A stretch of DNA of 64,000 nucleotides, from positions 2,790,001 to 2,854,000 of the forward strand of contig WHUZ01000001.1 in NCBI GenBank assembly GCA_015179045.1. The letters run 5' to 3'. The notes beneath the pieces are model-generated. The model saw only the letters and a list, made by a program, of their open reading frames with translations. It ran no database searches and was not told the DNA's origin. How positions within the stretch are numbered: the stretch's first letter is position 1; each line of letters starts with the position of its first letter. The DNA is from Kalaharituber pfeilii. Its lineage: Eukaryota > Ascomycota > Pezizomycetes > Pezizales > Pezizaceae. A program made the position numbers and the translations under genes. This document shows positions 40,845 to 51,921 of this stretch, piece by piece.

Positions 40845-43618
40845 CTAGGTCATGCAACCATCCTTCCAAATCGTCATCTGCAGCCTGTCCTTCCATTCCT
40901 TCATTGGCTTCTGAGGGATTAGCTTCGTCAACGGATCGGCAAGATTGTCTTTCCCTGGGACTTTGCGTACTGTCAGTAGTTGCCGTTCCACCTGGTCCCG
41001 AATATAGTGATATCGATTGTCTATGTGCCTCGTTCTCCGGTGAAAGGACTTGTTCCCACTGAGCTTCGCCGTTGCCTCGTTGTCTGTATAGTATTGGAGT
41101 GGCTGATATGACCCATTCGTCTAGTAGTTGTCGAATCCATGCAGCATCCTTGGCTGCTTCCGCTGCAGCTATGTATTCTGCCTCGGTATTTCCGGTTGAT
41201 GCTACTGCTTGCCTTCGAGTATACCACATTACTATCTGTTGCCCTATCATGGCTATTGTGCCCATGGTAGCCTTGGCTTTTTCGGCAGGATATGATGCGT
41301 CCGTTATTATTTCGACATTGAGTGAATCTCCCTTTTCGATAGGGATCGCTTCGAACCGGGTAGAGTATAAGTATTCCAAAACTCCCCGCGCTGCTAGCAT
41401 ATTGGATTGGCTGGGATCCTGAGCTCTCCTTCCTAGTAGATTCACTACCAGCGAAATGTCTGGTCTGGTCATCCTGGCTATGTAGAGAAGGCTTCCGACT
41501 ATTTGTTGATACTTTCGCTTGTCGCATCTCGGTTCTTCGGGCCTTTCGGCATAGCAGTCTGGGTCGAGCGGCAGCCAATTTCGCCCTCCAGTGATACCAT
41601 GGGACTGGGCTGTTCGTTCGTTCCAGCTCTACCCATTCCTCTAGTACTTGTTCAGTCTCATCCAGCAGTTCTTCCGTAGCTGCGATTCCAAGGAGGTCGT
41701 CGACATGTTCAGCTAGGATCTGGTCCTTTTCTTCTGTAACAAAGCACCCCTCGTCACTGATGCAGGGATAAAGCCGGGCATTGTTTAGTAGTCGCTTGAG
41801 CATTTTATTCCATTGATACCCGGCTTGCTTAAGTCCGTATAGTGCTTTGTGGAGCTTCCAGTACTCAGTTTCGCCCTTCTCATTAACGTCTATTACATAG
41901 ACCTCGTGTTCCAGTGGAGCTTGAAGGTAGGCTGCCACAACGTCCCATTGCCTCATTTTCCATCCATTGTGTAGTGCTATTACTGTCATTATGCGCCATG
42001 TTTCTGGTCGAGCCATCTGCGCATATGTCTCATCATAATTAATACCCTTTTCTTGTGAGAACCCTCTTCCTACCTTTCGAGCTTTATATTTGTTGATACT
42101 ACCGTCAGGGTTTCTTTTTACTACATAGACCCATTTGGTATCAACAGGCTTCACACCATCAGGTAGCTGACTGACCACAGTATACACCCCATAAGTTCGT
42201 AATTGTTCTCGTTCAGCTTCTCGAGCTTTGGCCCATTCCCATCGATCTGGCCGGTTCATTACTTGTTCTTCGGTCGGATGATCTTCATCGGCTCCTACTG
42301 TGAGCAATCGGCGTCGCGGTAGGTTTTCTCGGTACTCTCGTGATTCAGCCGCTTTCCTTGATTCTTTTCTTTCTCGACCAGATCGATGGGGACTTGGTTC
42401 TGTAGTTTCTTCGAGGGAGGCTGGGCTGACAGGCTTAGGGACTAGAGTCTCGCCGGGTCCTTTGGCACTTGGTGATGGTGCTCTGGGTGGTATTGCTTCG
42501 TGTTCTTCTCGTTTGTTCGAGCTTTGCAGTGGTATAGGCGAAGCTTCTTCATCTTCGTCGTCGCTTTCTTGCTCAATAGGCCTTGGATTTTTTGCCATTA
42601 CTAGTTGGCGTTCATCCGTAATTACCCGGTATATTCCCCATGTATTTGTATATCCTACAATTCGTCCTGTAGTTGCTCGGGGTGCAAACTTGGAATGGAC
42701 ATCATACTTATGTATTGCTACTTTTTGTCCAAACGCTCGTAGGTTGGCTCGTTCTTCTATAATGTTTGCCTTTGGTCGAACTCGGAGGAGTGGTTCGATG
42801 CCTGTGGTCTTATGGGGAATTCTGTTCTTCGTGTATACTGCCCATCCGACTGCTTCTCCCCATAGACTTGTTTCAGCTCGAGCAGCTATTATAGCAGTCC
42901 GTGCCATTGTTATGATGGTGCGATTACTCCTTTCGGCTATGGCATTCGTCTCGCTATGCCTTGGGACTGTTTCCTTCAATATGATCCCTCGTTGCCGTAA
43001 TTCGGTTTCAAGCTCTTGGTTTCTGAATTCTCTACCCCAATCGGCTTTAATAGCTTTTGTTCGGCAGGCGCACAGTGTTTCGAGGGTATTAATGATGTTG
43101 ATTAGGGCTGTACCGGTATCCGACTTATTTCGTAGGAGTGCAGTAGATGTATATCTACTGTAGTCATCTGTGACGATCAGGGCATATTGTTTCCCATCTC
43201 TGGTAGGCTTCTGCGGCCCTACCAGGTCCGCATGGATTACCTCAAGCGGATCATGGGTTTGGACCTGTAGATCTTGCTTTCTTGCTGGAGGTTTCGTGCT
43301 CTTACCTTTTATGCACGCGAGGCATGGTTTGGTAGGTCTTCCTCCTCTTGCTTCTGGTAGTTTAGCGATGGTATCAAAAGAAATGTGTCCATACCTTTCG
43401 TGTAGCTCTTGCATATTATCATAGCTAAGTATTTTCAGCTTTTCCTTGTTTTCAGATTCATCAGGAATTACCCAATTCGTATACTTGTGATCATGCGTAG
43501 TGTAGAAGAACCCAGCATCTGTTTTTAATAATCGCTCCTGAGGCGACCTCTTTCCAGTCCTTAGGCCTGAGTATCTTCGCACTGATGAGATTGCTGAAGC
43601 TTGGGTGGTATAGGACAT
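40845..43618 (-). pseudogene. Copia pol region: integrase, reverse transcriptase, RNase H (frame breaks)
   Basis: Domains in order: GAG_pre-integrase HHCC (HERYGH...CLAC), integrase core with HADLVGP, ADWGREF and AERSNRT, then RT_2. RT has AYLQAPLEHEVYV, YGLKQAGYQWNK and VDDLLG, where the usual YVDD reads HVDD. RNase H follows with ITDASY and STGNTEAEYIAAAEAAKDAAW, ending at a TAG at 40845. The frame changes near an A5 run at 43522-43526 (gag/pol border), near a GAAC triplicate at about 41610-41690 (after RT), and again at about 41085-41095 (late RNase H). The first could be a programmed frameshift; the other two are more likely mutations or sequence errors. Confidence 0.9.
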
Positions 43619-44780
43619 CTTGAAGTCGAATGGTTTGTGCTTTATGTTTGAATTCTATGTCACCAATCCATTCGCAGTTCGTTTCATGACCATCGTGTCC
43701 CTGGGTAGTGATGTTGATTCGTTTGGGATTGATGAGCCAGTCTTTCCTGAAGGTAGTATGGGCATCGGCTCCGGTATCATACTCAAACCATTCCCGGTCC
43801 CTTGCGGTCTTGTTGATTCGAATGACATCTATTTCTATCCCTTCGTTATCACTCGCTTCGTCCTTTTCGACCTTCTTTGCCTCCTTCTTTTTCTTCTCGT
43901 CACGTTTTTTTGTATAACATTCCTCTTCAGTATGCCCTCGGCCTCGCCATCCTTTTACTTCTTGACAATATCTACATGTTTTATCCGTATTCTTTCTCTT
44001 AGTCTCTGCCTTAAGTACTATTGGGTCATCTGATGTTCCTTGCCCTCCGTTCTTCTTTTTGCGTTTGTCGGGGATATATTGTTCGAGCTCCCTTACAACG
44101 TCACCATATGTGAATTCTCCTTTCGCACGGATGTTGCCAACAGTATTTCGGTAGAAGGGAGGTATTGTCAGAAGCAAGAATTCGGCCTTACAATAATCGT
44201 TAGCTGAGATCCGCTGCATACATTCTCCCAGCTCTTTTTTCTTTCCCTCAAAGGATGAGCTTGCGAGTGTTGACTTCATAAAGTTCCATCTTTTCTCATA
44301 CTCAGCGATGTGTTCTTTGATGGTGGTCGTTCGGTCGTCGAAAACAAATTGAAACAAGCTTCCGAGTACTGCTCCTAGATCCGTAATAGTTTTCCCTTCG
44401 TATTTGGACCGTAGTATCTCATATACTTCTGAGGCTTTCTTGCATAGACCGATCGATGAAACTACGTCTTGTTCGCAATTCTTGACCATTGTTAGGATCG
44501 CAAAGTTGTTGGCTCGTTTATATGTTCGTTCATCTATGCAGTCCACAGTTGATCCATCTTGCTTTTTCACTTTTCCAGTCGGTTCGATGTCCCCTGTTAC
44601 GATGTCCCAAATTGACATATTTGCACCAAGTTCATAGAGGGACAGCATCTGCTCAATCAGATTTATCCACTCAGCATAGTTGTCTTGTCCCCTCAACTTG
44701 TGATCTAGCTTCGGAAGGGATTGCATAGTGAATGGAGAGTCTTTGGATTCTGTCTTAGTTGATGAGCTTTCTCCAACCAT
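43491..44780 (-). CDS. Copia gag-protease polyprotein
   Basis: 429 codons from ATG 44780. A Gag domain of the UBN2/Retrotran_gag type (DNYAEWINLIEQ, YEILRSKYEGKT) is followed by a zinc knuckle with Cys269, Cys272, His283 and Cys288. Its Cys2-His spacing of 10 is longer than the classical 4. A Lys/Glu-rich linker leads to the aspartic protease active site DTGAD (res 335-339). The frame stops soon after the protease and pol continues in another frame. A leader of ~430 bp separates the start from the primer site. Confidence 0.88.
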   Translation of the reverse strand: MVGESSSTKTESKDSPFTMQSLPKLDHKLRGQDNYAEWINLIEQMLSLYELGANMSIWDIVTGDIEPTGKVKKQDGSTVDCIDERTYKRANNFAILTMVKNCEQDVVSSIGLCKKASEVYEILRSKYEGKTITDLGAVLGSLFQFVFDDRTTTIKEHIAEYEKRWNFMKSTLASSSFEGKKKELGECMQRISANDYCKAEFLLLTIPPFYRNTVGNIRAKGEFTYGDVVRELEQYIPDKRKKKNGGQGTSDDPIVLKAETKRKNTDKTCRYCQEVKGWRGRGHTEEECYTKKRDEKKKKEAKKVEKDEASDNEGIEIDVIRINKTARDREWFEYDTGADAHTTFRKDWLINPKRINITTQGHDGHETNCEWIGDIEFKHKAQTIRLQDVLYHPSFSNLISAKILRPKDWKEVASGAIIKNRCWVLLHYA

Positions 44781-45209
44781 CTTGGATAAGGGTTCAGTTT
44801 CGCTTTGCTCGTGTTCTGACTGATTGGGAGTTTCCGCTCTGGATTCCAGTTTTAGAGTTCGATTAAGTCGTCAGGCTCTGTGAACTGCTCTTTTCTGAGG
44901 CGATCGATTGCAATGGGTCTTCTTCGAGGAACTTTCACTGATTGTGCTGGTTACGAGGTTCTCTTGGTGCCTTAGCGATTTTCGCGTTGAGTTGCTCGTT
45001 GGCTTTTTGAGTGAGAATTTCGTTAAGTGCTTCCTCAGATTCAGCTTCGTTGTAGTGGCGGGCTACTTCTTCGAATTTTGGGCAGTGGAGAAGTTGAAGG
45101 TCGTTGGTGTATGTGTATCGGTTCTGGTTGGGAGGTCAAGATTTGGTCGTTATTCAGTAGTATTTTCGTGGAGGGTCGCTTGTATTCGCTTTCAGCTTTG
45201 GCGCCACAC

Positions 45210-45222
45210 CGGGCTCATAACC
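45210..45222 (-). other. Primer binding site, half-tRNA type (tRNA-iMet anticodon arm)
   Basis: The plus strand reads CGGGCTCATAACC immediately inside the 5' LTR. GGGCTCATAACC matches the anticodon stem-loop of initiator tRNA-Met (anticodon CAT) rather than the tRNA 3' end. Drosophila copia and yeast Ty5 use this half-tRNA priming mode. Confidence 0.6.
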
Positions 45223-45517
45223 TCTAACGTTTTTATGGAGAGAGGAGAGTTTATTGTGCTCGCTCGATTAGCTTCGGGAGCTCTGCTACATACTACTGCT
45301 ATCTACATTTTTCTGGCGCGATACGCCCCCTTTTTATATTCTCGCTCCTTCAGCCTTCAGCCTCCGTTCATTTTTAGCAACTTGAATTTTAGCCCTGCGA
45401 GGAAAGTTGAATTTTAGCCCTGTGAGGAAAGTTGAATTTTAGCCCTATGAGGAAAGTTGAATTTTGACCCTATGAGGTTTAGCTCATTGACCGGGGGTGA
45501 GAGGCTACATTCTTACA
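45223..45517 (-). repeat. 5' LTR of copia element (295 bp)
   Basis: Matches 40495-40789 along its whole length and is followed by the ATTAC duplication at 45518-45522. Confidence 0.95.
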
Positions 45518-45522
45518 ATTAC
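45518..45522. repeat. Target site duplication ATTAC (right copy)
   Basis: Pairs with 40490-40494. Confidence 0.85.
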
Positions 45523-45888
45523 TTCAGACCGTTCCCTGCAGCTGTCCTTTGTACAAGAATTGTAAAACTATTTGTATTTCTGTATTGTACTCATGGGACA
45601 TTCATGGCGCTTAGTGGCGTGATACTGAGAAGCTCTATCTCCCATTTACTCAGCTGACGCCCATAGCTCTTATATCGCCAAGAAAATGCAAGGCGCTGCC
45701 GTTGGACTATCGGCACCGACGGCCAAGACAAATAAAGATCCAAGAAACCTCTTCCCCATCACCATATTTCAGCAAAATTCAATGGCATTACCAGCTGGAG
45801 ACTCATTAGAAATACATTAGGAATACCGACCTACGTTACATTACACTGATACAGGCACCTACCACCACTACACACACGCTTCGAAACA

Positions 45889-47381
45889 ATGTCTAGCAAA
45901 TTGTGGGAGATTGACCCTGAGACAAGACGGAAGGTAGGGAGGGATGCAGAGAGCAGAAGGGCAAATTGCAACGCTCTAGACAGGAGGATATCAAGCTTTG
46001 ATCAGGGTTACAAGCTGATACGATGTTCTGTTGTAGCTACTGGAGCTTGGGAAGAAGGAAGGAAATAATACCTGCTGCGATTGCGGAGCGCCAGCTCCTC
46101 AATGGGTACGCACTCACTATTCACCTTGACCCCCCTTAATCCTCTCTTATTCAATCGACTCCCATGGAGAGTAGCCAGCTAACATCATATACTCACACCT
46201 GCCAGGCAAGTCCAAAATTCGGAGTATGTCCAACCTATCCCATTAACACCTTACAATCGGCCCTCCTAAATAGCTAGCTAAATGTATCTCTCTTTTCCCC
46301 CACCATGATTCACAACATATAGATCTTCATATGCCTTACTTGCGCCGGAATTCACCGCGGGCTCGGTGTACACATTTCGTTCGTTCGCTCTATCACCATG
46401 GACCAATTTAAGCCCGAGGAGATCCTACGAATGGAAAAGGGGGGTAACAAGGCATGCAAGGAGTTCTTTGTCGCCGCGAAGGAATTTGACCCCTCCATGT
46501 CGATAGCGGAGCGTTATGGAGCTCCATTCGCAGAAGATTACAAGGAGAAGTTGACGGCAGAGATTGAAGGGCGTGAATGGGTTCCTACTCCTAGGAAACC
46601 TGTTTCTGCACCTAGCAATAAGCGAGTTGGTACTGCTGGACCCAGCGGCTTTGGGTCACGGTCTGCATCACCGGCATCTTCTACGCGAGGTTCTACTACC
46701 CTTTTACCGGATCAAAAAGCTCAGAACGAATCCTACTTTGCTCGGCTGGGCTCGGCGAATGCTACCCGCCCCGACAACGTTCCCCCAAGTCAAGGTGGTA
46801 AATACGGTGGCTTCGGATCAACGCCTCTAGACCCTCCTCCATCCAGTGCCGATAACCCTCTCGAGGATGTGGCCGCTACAATATCGCGCAGCTTCTGGGG
46901 CTTTGCTTCAACTGTTACCCGCGCTGCCAAAACTGCCAATGAAACTATTATTCAGCCTACTGCCCAAAAAATTGTCGAATCTGAAATTACCCACGTTGCA
47001 GTCAAGGGCGCTGCAACATTAGGGCAAAAGGTAGCTGAATCGGCGCATTACGGTGTCGAGACGGCGCGGAGGTATGTGGATAACAAACCAGGATACAGGC
47101 CTATTAATGCGGGTAGTGGCGGAGGGTGGCAAGGGGGTCCAGACGCCGATAGGAGAGGATTTTGGGATTCGTTTGGGCAGGATGTAGACACAGATGATGA
47201 CTCATCGAGGTTCTATGATCGGGATACGTCGAGTAAGAGTGGTGCGCTGGGCACGAGCGCGATGAAGAAGAGTAACTCAAACACAGGGACCTCTGCAGCT
47301 GTTGGAGGGACAAGTGGAGCAAGCACAAGTGGATTGAAACAGACTAAGAAGAAGGATGATGATGGGTGGGACGACTGGTAG
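45889..47381 (+). CDS. GCS1: ADP-ribosylation factor GTPase-activating protein Gcs1 (ArfGAP1 family)
   Basis: Four exons: 45889-45933, 46037-46105, an 18-nt microexon 46206-46223, and 46323-47381, giving 396 aa. The ArfGAP zinc finger C-x2-C-x16-C-x2-C (TCCDCGAPAPQW-ASPKFG-IFICLTC) closes exactly only when the microexon ASPKFG is included. The arginine finger region GIHRGLGVHISFVRSITMD and FKPEEILRMEKGGN follow. The C-terminal half has amphipathic ALPS-like segments rich in Ser/Thr/Gly (ISRSFWGFASTVTRAAKTANE, FWDSFG) and ends DGWDDW, as in Gcs1/Glo3 relatives. The protein stimulates GTP hydrolysis on Arf1 and drives COPI coat release at the Golgi. The copia element lies ~370 bp upstream of its start, inside the probable promoter region. 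Confidence 0.93.
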
Positions 47382-50135
47382 ACTGCTGAACGGAGATTAC
47401 AATTGTGGAAGAGAGCTAGGGCAGGAGTAACTGATGGTTACAATTATGATGACGAAGACAACGAACAATGAGACCTGGTGAGCTGGAATGGTTGTTATGG
47501 CTGAGACCATGTGAAGAGTAGAGGGTAGAGGAAGGTTGTGTGGCAACGGCGAGGAGCATAATGTGTCTTCTGCCCACTTTTTGGCTTGACTTGTTGATTA
47601 TCTACGATTCTTGGCATGTTTTATTGCTGCTTCAGCTGCTAATGCTTTATGCTTTTGCTAGTGGGTGCTTTAATACATCTGTTCTATAGTATTATGTTTC
47701 TTAAGTGTTTTATATATCGGTTGTGCTATTGCTTTCGTTGTGTCCTTTTTCCGGCCATTGCTAGATACAGGTATACAGATATAGATGCGTTCTAGAAATT
47801 GAAACATGTGCCGATGTAAGGGGAACATGAACTATGGAGGATTGATACTCCAAGGTGCGCTAGCAGTTCAGATGCATGGTATTTTCGTGCATAATTAGGA
47901 CATTGCCGACCGTTCCGGACGGGGTTCCGACCCCCTAAGACTCCTCGGCCCGATAATTTCTAATGTGGGAGTATGCCGCAATTCCTATTCTAAAAATTGA
48001 CTCGTTTAAGCAGCCTGCCCTCTCTTAGTACTCCATTACTCCAGGCCTAGATCTGTTTGCGCTTTTATATATTCCTATCCTTCAATTGCATGTTAACAAT
48101 CCTTCAATTGCTAACTTTTACAAATTTATGCGGCAAGTCATGTGTACATGATAACCGGCTCCGAAGACATTGGACACCTAGACTAATATTTGATTTGTTG
48201 CTGGAATATTGTATGCAGGGGCCGTCCACATGGACAAGAAATAAGCGACAAATAAAGTTTTTCAAAAATGCAAGGATGAGGGACAGGAGGCTTAAAGGCT
48301 ATTTAGGACAATTCTTGTTTTTTCTGATTAGTATGTTGAGAAGTACGGAAGAAATAAAACAAGCAATTTAATTAGCGATTGGATAAGTTTTATTTTTTCC
48401 TTTAGGTAAATATTGAGCACGGGTGGTTTTGAGTTTAAATGGATTTACGAGAGTTGGCAATTGGGTAAGAAGTTGATGCACGTGATAGTGTTCATGACAC
48501 GGGACAGAAATATTCAGAGTTTGGACCCTGAGCTACAACATCCACTGATGTAGTGTATTCTTGGATTGTGCAATTGCAAAACAATTACAAAGAAACATAC
48601 CCTTTATCGGCCGCCATGCTGAAAAAAGTGTTCGATGTGGACTGGACCGTGCGCGCGGGCATCGATATCCCAGCGCACATGGCAATCGCACATCACTTAT
48701 AATTAGGTGCTGGATGATCATCTTCCGCGCCCTTAAGTACGGGCAGCGAAGAGGCCTCCCTTTGGACCGACCACCACGCAAAAGTTCACGTTCCTTTGGG
48801 TAATTGATTGGAAGAATTTCTTTCACTTTGGGGCATTGTCTTGACCTGCTGAGTATTCTTGTTGAGCTCGAGGCAAGCGGTATTGAGGTTGAAGATCATT
48901 TAGGTGAATTGAGTGAAGAATGGCAACCTCCGTGTAGCGTAGCTTTGCACCCTCTTTTGTTGTGTTCTTTCGGTCTCTCCACCGCCAGCCATCCATCGCA
49001 GGCCAACTCCAGTTTCAGCTGCGTCTACGCCTGCGCCTGCCGCAAGAAGCAAAATAACCGGACGTGTGAGAATACGTTAGAGTAAGTTTTTACTTAATTG
49101 AACAAACCAGGGGCATGGAGCTCCTTATGCCAAAATAACAGCCCTCAACCTACCCCTGCACTTGGGAGGCGCCGATGGGTGTTTGGGGCGGAAATGATTA
49201 GAAAGAATGCCCCGGATTGGATGCACCCAACAAGGGGAACAAGCGGAAGGTAATTGACATATAATGTCCTGATTCAAGATAAAAATATTTTACGGTAACT
49301 GATTTTCAAATGCGCCACTGCAGCAGGATTTAAAGGATACCTAGAGAAGCTAGGGACATGCAACTTTATCCAGGGTTGAGCAAAGAAGGATCTTGTATGT
49401 ATACCCTAAGATCTTCTACCCTAAGACAGTTATCTGTATCGAGGCAAAGAATTGTGTACGCACTGTACTTGTGTCTGTGTGTGTGATCGGGAGGAGTGTC
49501 TGTGACCCGAACTTGAATTGTACAAAGTAGAGCTGGAAGAAGAAAAAAAAGTACGGTAAAGTATTGGCCGCTAGGCCTTAAAAATGCTCTATTGACTCTA
49601 GTTCGTGGCTGATATTTCCCTACAATAAAAATGTAGGTGAGGGGGCTGACATTTGAAGCTTGTTTATATTAATATTAACGGTCCACTTGATCCTGAATTC
49701 AATCCCTAACTGCTGCCTATATACCTTCATCGCATTTCCCTTTGCGCAGCCTATATACCAAGGTACAGGAGGGGAAGGTGCTAAATACAACAGAGAGGAC
49801 GAACGATATATCGAGACAAACTGGTTTGTTTGCTCTGCAGTGATTGGATTTGCTTGCATTGGATGAGGAGTTGAATGCGCAGACAGCAAACGGGTACACA
49901 TAAGTACGATATACAAAATACATACATCGCAATTCCACACACATTCGCTTATCATTCTAATCGCCGCCGACCTGCATTACCTTACATTGCTCGTGACAGT
50001 TGGTGACACCTGCAGCAAAGGGAGGGATAGGCGTCATACAGGGTGGATCTTTAACGCTCACCAAATTATACAGTATCATTGAAATCGAACTTCACCTAAG
50101 GTCAAGCAACCGTTGATTTTGGTACCATTCCAGCA
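47382..50135. other. Intergenic region between GCS1 and the secreted protein gene
   Basis: 2.75 kb. GCS1 3' UTR at the left, AT-rich middle with no recognisable gene, and promoter of the next gene at the right. Short open frames (48057-48371, 48804-49085) have no family features. Confidence 0.4.
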
Positions 50136-50639
50136 ATGCGATTGTTCACTGCTACGTTTATTCTCCTAGTTCTCCCGCACCTCACCACCTCCCTTTCTCC
50201 AGGCTCCCCAACTGGCAATGCCCTCTCTACTCTCCCCCTCGCTGCCACCCTCTCATCTGAAAATGTGACCTGCCCAGGCTCCACTATGGAATGCCCAAAC
50301 TCGCCCTCGCATTGTTGTCCCACAGGCTTGACGTGCCTGAAGAAGCAGGACATCTTGGGTGTCATCGGGTGGGGTTGCTGCACGGCCATGGCAGGGGTGA
50401 CCTGTCCGCTGATACTGTCAAATACGGAGTGTGCGGTGGAAGGGTGGGTGGCATGCGGGGACGGGAGAGGGGCGACATGTTGCGAGAAGGAGTCGCAGTG
50501 TAGGTTAGGGGAGAGGGGGATGTGGGATTGCAGTGGGGAGAGTCAGGGGAGTGGAGAGATGATGCAAAATGAGAAAGGGGAGGTTAAAGACGAGGAGAAG
50601 GATAGTGGAACGGGTGGGAGAGCGATCAGAGGGGGTTAG
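50136..50639 (+). CDS. Small secreted cysteine-rich protein, unknown function
   Basis: 167 codons. The first ~19 residues (MRLFTATFILLVLPHLTTS) form a signal peptide. Between about res 45 and 135 there are 14 cysteines, including three CC pairs and repeated C-x(n)-CC patterns such as CPNSPSHCCPTGLTC and GWGCC. This suggests a disulfide-knotted extracellular domain. The tail is Glu/Lys/Gly-rich and disordered. A GTTAGT donor-like site overlaps the stop, so a short intron leading to a longer C-terminus (possibly a hydrophobic anchor) cannot be excluded. I do not recognise a named family. Such proteins in plant-associated or saprotrophic fungi are often called effector-like, but nothing here shows that role. 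Confidence 0.6.
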   Translation: MRLFTATFILLVLPHLTTSLSPGSPTGNALSTLPLAATLSSENVTCPGSTMECPNSPSHCCPTGLTCLKKQDILGVIGWGCCTAMAGVTCPLILSNTECAVEGWVACGDGRGATCCEKESQCRLGERGMWDCSGESQGSGEMMQNEKGEVKDEEKDSGTGGRAIRGG

Positions 50640-51374
50640 TAGCGCTGGGGACAGCGGGAGTGATTACTTGGTGGGTGCTGTAGGCGGTTATGAGGTGTGG
50701 GGGGCGCCAGCTAGGTTGATGGTTTATTTCTTCACGTCGATATCTCACCTTTCCTTCGGGTTCGGCCATTTTCGCGGACTCACTAATGTTAACGAAACGA
50801 CTGATTTTGGTTTACGCTGGCGAAAGTAATTTGGGTTTTGGAGCTACATTTATATCTATCAATGAAGGAGTAATGCCTGGGAAACGGAAGACGCCGGTGG
50901 GACAAGGGGGACAGTTTTCGGACGGCCTTTGCCATGACAACCATATTTATGTACCAAAAAGGAGGGATAATTTTAATGGAGTATGGATAGAATGGAGTTA
51001 CTGTTTATTTCATCTAACTTTCTTTTTTTGCGTCGGATACCGATTTTATTTTTTCGTTGTTTTGGCTTTTGGGCATGTAATTTAGCTTTGTTTGGACTGG
51101 AAGTAGCGGCGCTTGCGAGGTGCAATGGTAGAAGAGAGGGAGGGGATAATGAGGGGATCAGGGTAAAACTTGCGCAAACACCACCCACGCATGCATGGAC
51201 ACCCAGATTCGCTACTTGATATTAGTATCTCTGTACTCCACCGCTATGCTTAGTAAACCGGCTGCGCTATATTTTTCAACCCTTCCTAATTCGGTAGTAT
51301 CTTCAACACAAAAACTTCATCACTGGACACCATTAAATCAAAGCTATCATCTTCAAATAACTCATGAAACTCTC
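50640..51374. other. Intergenic region downstream of the secreted protein gene
   Basis: No gene recognised. T-rich around 51000-51080. Confidence 0.4.
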
Positions 51375-51921
51375 CTATCCTTGGGCAAGCACATCCTTCT
51401 GTGCAATCCCTCCACTATTCAATGCGCAGTACATGAGGTTCACCAACATCGAGAAATGCTTCATCCATCTCTCTTCTGCATATCCCATATTTCGAAACAA
51501 TACCGGCAAATTCTGTCGGAACAAAAGTTATGCCATCGTACCGCACCATTTGCCAATGTCCCCCCCCTGGTGACAAAACCATACATCACACCTCTGCCAT
51601 TATTTTTTGCCATATCGTTTAATGCCAACATACACTGCTTTCTTCGCTTTACATATAGAAGTTCTCTTCACCTCTTATGATTAGGATATACTTCTTGTCC
51701 TTTACTGAGATCCAATCCATTCTTCCAGACCACCGGTCGCAGTATCCACTGCAGTAACCACTCTCTCCGTTGCTAGACGTACTTCGCATTGTCCTTATGC
51801 CTGAAATCCGACATTCTAGGATTGACACTAGGTCGTTGACATTGGCTTCTTTAAAATCTGAAATCGGCGTTGTGGGATAGTCTTCGATCTCAAGATGCCG
51901 TACTACAAGGTCATAGACCAT
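51375..51921 (-). pseudogene. Decayed PD-(D/E)XK nuclease-like fungal gene
   Basis: Minus strand from ATG 51921: MVYDLVVRHLEIEDYPTTPI, then DWISVKDKKYILII where intact family members have an Asp followed by E-x-K. After a frame change come LALNDMAKNN, GRGVMYGFVT and GGHWQMVRYDGITF. After another frame change come ERWMKHFSMLVNLMYCALN and a terminal ALNSGGIAQKDVLAQG before TAG 51375. This block order matches a lineage-expanded family of fungal hypothetical proteins with a restriction-endonuclease-like core, as I recall it. The catalytic E-x-K position is lost (reads RGEE), and at least two frameshifts are needed to read it through. I therefore call it a pseudogene, missing its normal N-terminal part. 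Confidence 0.55.

Larger units (their letters stand above)
40495..45517 (-). mobile_element. Ty1/copia-type LTR retrotransposon
   Basis: A 5023-bp element read on the minus strand: 5' LTR (45223-45517), primer site, leader, gag with protease, integrase, reverse transcriptase and RNase H, purine tract, 3' LTR (40495-40789). Integrase precedes RT, which defines the Ty1/copia superfamily (Pseudoviridae-like). The two LTRs look identical by eye, indicating recent insertion. The coding part has three frame breaks, so autonomous activity is doubtful. The LTR starts TGTAAGA and ends CGTTAGA on the element strand, that is TG...GA instead of the usual TG...CA. Confidence 0.95.

Noticed and set aside
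45660..45725. Possible tRNA fragment (AAGGCGCTGCCGTTGG...)
   Set aside because: It resembles a D-arm/anticodon border, but the anticodon loop would have 9 bases and the acceptor and T arms are missing.
51195..51680. 161-codon plus-strand frame
   Set aside because: It overlaps the minus-strand PD-(D/E)XK-like relic, which has recognisable blocks; the plus frame has none.
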